This document shows positions 62,301 to 64,000 of a DNA stretch of 64,000 nucleotides, piece after piece. Source of the stretch: Gemmatimonadaceae bacterium (GTDB taxonomy: Bacteria > Gemmatimonadota > Gemmatimonadetes > Gemmatimonadales > Gemmatimonadaceae); the NCBI GenBank assembly GCA_036496605.1, contig DASXKV010000010.1, positions 1 through 64,000 on the forward strand, given 5' to 3'. How positions within the stretch are numbered: position 1 is the first letter of the stretch; each line of letters begins with the position of its first letter. The notes under the pieces were generated by a model, which saw only the letters and a program-made list of their open reading frames with translations, was not told the DNA's origin and ran no database searches. The position numbers were made by a program, and so were the translations under genes.

Positions 62301-62714
62301 AATCTCATAGAAGCGCGGTACTGGCTGCGGCGCGTCACCGCCGCGCGCGGACTCGAAGAGGATGCTCTTGCCGTCGGGCGTCCAGCCCTGCACTTCGTCC
62401 GCCGCGGGGTGCCACGTTAGGCGCTTAGGTTCTCCGCCGACCGACGGCACGACATAGACGTCGACGTTGCCGCCGTACATCGCGCTGAAGGCGACCTGAG
62501 AACCGTCGGGAGAGAGCTTCGGATTCTCCGTGAGCCCCTGAAAGCTCGTGATCCGGCGCGCGACGCCGCCGCTGCTTTCGACGATCCAGACATTGTTGGC
62601 GTACGCGAAGACGATCTGGTTGCCGCTGATCGACGGCGAGCGGAGCATGCGCGTCTGCGCCGGCAGGACCGCGGGCGCGACGAGGGCGAGTGTAGCGAGG
62701 ACTAGGCGTCTCAT
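59361..62714 (-). CDS. tricorn-like S41 protease with beta-propeller
   Basis: 1117 residues from the ATG at 62714, with a signal peptide RRLVLATLALVAPAVLPAQ. Two WD40-like PD40 propellers cover ~20-680, with repeated PDG/SPDG blades such as LSPDGSQVAFSAMYGG and WSPDGRSVSYFSDKSG. A core domain, a PDZ-like domain (AGPGIDVHVGDYIVAIGGQELR) and the S41 catalytic part follow; nucleophile Ser998 is in MAGSGGDLMPY. This matches tricorn protease and its bacterial homologues, which cut peptides from proteasome-like degradation. Here the export signal suggests periplasmic or surface peptide degradation. Confidence 0.95.
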   Translation of the reverse strand: MRRLVLATLALVAPAVLPAQTRMLRSPSISGNQIVFAYANNVWIVESSGGVARRITSFQGLTENPKLSPDGSQVAFSAMYGGNVDVYVVPSVGGEPKRLTWHPAADEVQGWTPDGKSILFESARGGDAPQPVPRFYEIPVTGGIEQPLAMPRAYQGKISPDGKRLAYRMNNSWDEERRNYRGGQNRPIWILDFATDNIETPPWTDSKEMDPAWVGDVVYFLSDRDGVSNVWSYDTKAKKLNEATHFTDFDVKTLDATSDAVVFEQAGYVHLLDPKTDREHIVNITAAGDFPWMMPQWKDVSNRVTALALSPTGKRAAVEARGEIFTIPAEKGDARDLTKSSSSAERDPAWSPDGRSVSYFSDKSGEYKLYIESQDGVTPPREITLPEPSHFYTPSWSPDDKHIVYTDTKLRVWVLDVASGQAKAIGNDEFMIPERSLNPVWSPDGQWLAYAKRLPSMYRAIFTYNVNTGETKQVTDGLADANWAAWDASGKYLWFLASTNFALNSAWLDMSSYDRPQTRALYLAVLRKSDPSPVLPESDEEIATLAGDTVRAQRPARPDSSAFGTRGDTGASRADRAPRVASVRIDFDGLQQRIIAIPGVAQRNYTQLRAGPSGTVFFVEPIPATGTQEPPGGGFFGGPSGTIHRYQLKDRKAAPFVTGAAQYVVSADGHKLLYRTAGQQGGLYLVDADRMIPTAGQGHLPIQLRAYIDPKAEFKQMFDEGWRNQRDYLYVPNMHGSDWPRMKQMYGQLLPYVNHREDLNYLLDMMGAEIAIGHSFVRGGDMPEVPQSVVGQLGADFTIDNGRYKITKIYDAESWNPELRAPLAGPGIDVHVGDYIVAIGGQELRAPDNINRLLDGTANKQTVLAVNSKPTTEGARRVIVVPVANESGLRSRAWIEHNRHVVDSLSHGQLAYVYLPNTAQPGYASFNRYYFAQQEKKGAILDERYNGGGSAADYIIDILGRDFDGYFNNPVGDRYPFTSPAAGIWGPKVMIINEMAGSGGDLMPYMFQHRHIGPLVGKRTWGGLVGTWDTPAFVDGGSMIAPRGGFFDKEGHWAVENVGTSPDIDVENWPKDVIAGHDPQLERAVAQAMKMLQEHPVARLTKEPPPPTWGKRTTVVP

Positions 62715-62780
62715 AGCTGTTGGCATGGGAGTCACAAGAATGGCCACCGTGCAACGCCTCGTCCAGTGAACGGCGATCTA

Positions 62781-63179
62781 TTAGGCGCGTTTGGGGCGCG
62801 GCTTCCCTCGCTTCGGCGCCGTTTGCTCGGCGATACGGCTCTTCACGAGCTTTCGAACGAGTGTTGCCGGCAGTGGCCGCGACGGCGAGAAGCGGATCGT
62901 GCCCTTGCTCGTTTCGTAGTCGCCGAGCTCGGCTGCGTGTTCCTTGATCGGCGCCGCCCCCGGAAAGAAGGAGACGTGATTGGTCGCCGCGCCGAACCAG
63001 ACGAGCACCTTGCCGTCGAGGCGAAAGGCCGGGATCTGGTAGCTGATGCACTCCTCCGCCCTGGGCGCCGCTGCCTTGATCGCGCGCCGCAACTTCTGAA
63101 GCGCCGCACGCTTGTCGCCCGTTAGGCGTGCGAGATAATCGTCGATTGATGCTGGCTTGGTGCGCTTCATTGTTCCCAT
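62781..63179 (-). CDS. DUF1801 family protein
   Basis: 132 residues. SIDDYLARLTGDKRAALQKLRRAIKAAAPRAEECISYQIPAFRLDGKVLVWFGAATNHVSFFPG and GTIRFSPSRPLPATLVRKLVKSRIAE: the DUF1801/YdhG-like pattern, with the conserved ISYQIPAF. The C-terminus is a basic tail (PKRGKPRPKRA). Members are structurally like small iron-chaperone/frataxin-type folds; function is not established. It lies 66 bp from the tricorn-like gene on the same strand. Confidence 0.9.
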   Translation of the reverse strand: MGTMKRTKPASIDDYLARLTGDKRAALQKLRRAIKAAAPRAEECISYQIPAFRLDGKVLVWFGAATNHVSFFPGAAPIKEHAAELGDYETSKGTIRFSPSRPLPATLVRKLVKSRIAEQTAPKRGKPRPKRA

Positions 63180-63253
63180 TGCATCAAGGTGCGTGTCCGT
63201 GTTTAAAGCAATTGATCGTCGCGCCGAATGGAGGCCAGCGACGGTCCCGGCGG

Positions 63254-64000
63254 CTAATCAGCGCGAAGTGCCGTTAAGGGATCGACGCTGACCGCTCGTC
63301 GCACAGGCACGAGCGTCGCCACAATCGCCACAACGATCAGGCTCGTCGTCGCCACGACGAGTGCGGACACGCTGAACGCCGTGACGCCATAGAGCTGCGT
63401 GGCGACGGCACGACCCGCGAGCATCGACAAAGGGATGCCGGCAGTGATCCCCGCGCCAACGACACCGAGCGATTGACGAAGCACGAGACCAACCACACTA
63501 CCCGACCGGGCGCCGAGCGCGATGCGGATGCCGATCTCCGTCGTGCGCTCCGTGACCTGATAGAGCATCACGCCATACAGTCCGACGGCGACGAGACTCA
63601 TCGCGATGATACCGAACAGCATCGCGAGGCCGGCGGAGACTCGCTCGCGGGAGAGCGCGTCGTCGATCGACGACGACAAGAGCGATGGATCACCCTGCGC
63701 GATTCCAGGAGCGACGGCGGCGATCGCACGTGACATCGCCGGTCCCACGGATGAAGCGCTGGCCGATGGGCGAACGACGAGCTCGAGAAATGGCCATCGC
63801 TCGTCGCTCAGCGGAACGAAGTACATCGGCTCCGCCGCGGCCCGTAGATCCGTAAACTTGGCGCTCGCGACGACGCCGACGATGCGATTCTCCGTGACGA
63901 GGGTGTCGCCGGCATCGCTATCCTCGAAGAGCTGCCCGACGGGATCGCGCTGCGGAAAGAAGCGGCGGACGAATCGATCGTTGACGACGACGTCGCGCAG
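63254..64000 (-). CDS. ADOP-type MacB/FtsX permease, 5' part missing at window edge
   Basis: The frame is open from the stop at 63254 to the window end, about 249 codons; the start lies beyond 64000. The visible part is the second periplasmic domain (VVNDRFVRRFFPQRDPVGQ, RIVGVVASAKFTDLRAAAEPMYFVPL) and the terminal FtsX block of four helices (GLAMLFGIIAMSLVAVGLYGV, YQVTERTTEIGIRIALGARSG) ending LVPVRRAVSVDPLTALRAD. It is the same family as the three complete ADOP permeases. An internal ATG at 63826 is not the start, because the conserved sequence continues through it. Confidence 0.93.
   Translation of the reverse strand: MRDVVVNDRFVRRFFPQRDPVGQLFEDSDAGDTLVTENRIVGVVASAKFTDLRAAAEPMYFVPLSDERWPFLELVVRPSASASSVGPAMSRAIAAVAPGIAQGDPSLLSSSIDDALSRERVSAGLAMLFGIIAMSLVAVGLYGVMLYQVTERTTEIGIRIALGARSGSVVGLVLRQSLGVVGAGITAGIPLSMLAGRAVATQLYGVTAFSVSALVVATTSLIVVAIVATLVPVRRAVSVDPLTALRAD

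Noticed and set aside
1-64000. tRNA, rRNA, insertion sequences, phage or transposase genes
   Set aside because: None recognised on reading the intergenic gaps and reading frames. A tRNAscan or ISfinder search could overturn this.

Overview
The window looks like chromosomal DNA of a GC-rich soil bacterium, most probably Gemmatimonadota (possibly a related Acidobacteria-like lineage). This is inferred from four orphan 'ADOP'-type MacB/FtsX permeases (one beside a PadR regulator), SusC/TonB-type receptors with a DUF4249-like lipoprotein partner, many small secreted lipoproteins, large secreted S41/tricorn-like peptidases and very compact gene packing. I saw no rRNA, tRNA, insertion sequence, phage gene or CRISPR array.

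Layout. 1-4 kb: four-helix-bundle protein, a 14-bp tandem repeat array, padR and an ADOP permease. 4-7 kb: a secreted D-aminoacylase/serine beta-lactamase fusion. 6.7-8.5 kb: an unusual operon of an HprK-like P-loop kinase and two PqqD-like proteins that each end in a Tat-like signal plus a short tail. 8.7-18 kb: barrel protein, serine hydrolase, small VOC/Dabb/SnoaL genes, two more ADOP permeases and DUF1697. 18-25 kb: RibD-type reductase, CocE hydrolase, TonB receptor with DUF4249 lipoprotein, a miniature plug-like protein and an OmpA lipoprotein. 25-34 kb: a 129-bp imperfect palindrome, dienelactone hydrolase, AlkD-like repair protein, TfoX, HAD, metallo-beta-lactamase fold, TrmO, a candidate selenoprotein, GNAT, a lone plug-domain lipoprotein and MmcQ/YjbR. 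34-42 kb: a multidomain secreted nuclease followed by two paralogous PAS histidine kinases. 43-48 kb: gamma-glutamylcyclotransferase-like protein, a membrane protein, and a sugar-related group (esterase, Gfo/Idh/MocA oxidoreductase, DUF1080), then VOC and cupin proteins. 48.3-53.6 kb: a tightly overlapping hexuronate operon (kdgK, eda, uxuA, MFS transporter, uxaC). 53.7-64 kb: lipoproteins, an S41 peptidase, FAD monooxygenase plus VOC, a barrel protein, a tricorn-like protease, DUF1801 and a truncated ADOP permease.

The two strongest leads are these. (1) An AhpD/carboxymuconolactone-decarboxylase-like reading frame at 31915-32520 is interrupted only by TGA exactly at the second redox position of its CxxC motif, and a SECIS-like hairpin with a GGTC loop follows 17 nt later. 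It is very probably a CxxU selenoprotein that ordinary gene calling splits in two. (2) The HprK/PqqD-Tat operon may be a peptide-modification or kinase system in which a RiPP-recognition-like domain is fused in front of an exported tail. A third, genome-scale signal is the heptamer GTTAGGC/GCCTAAC: its core hexamer occurs about 65 times by eye, roughly once per kb, inside and between genes.
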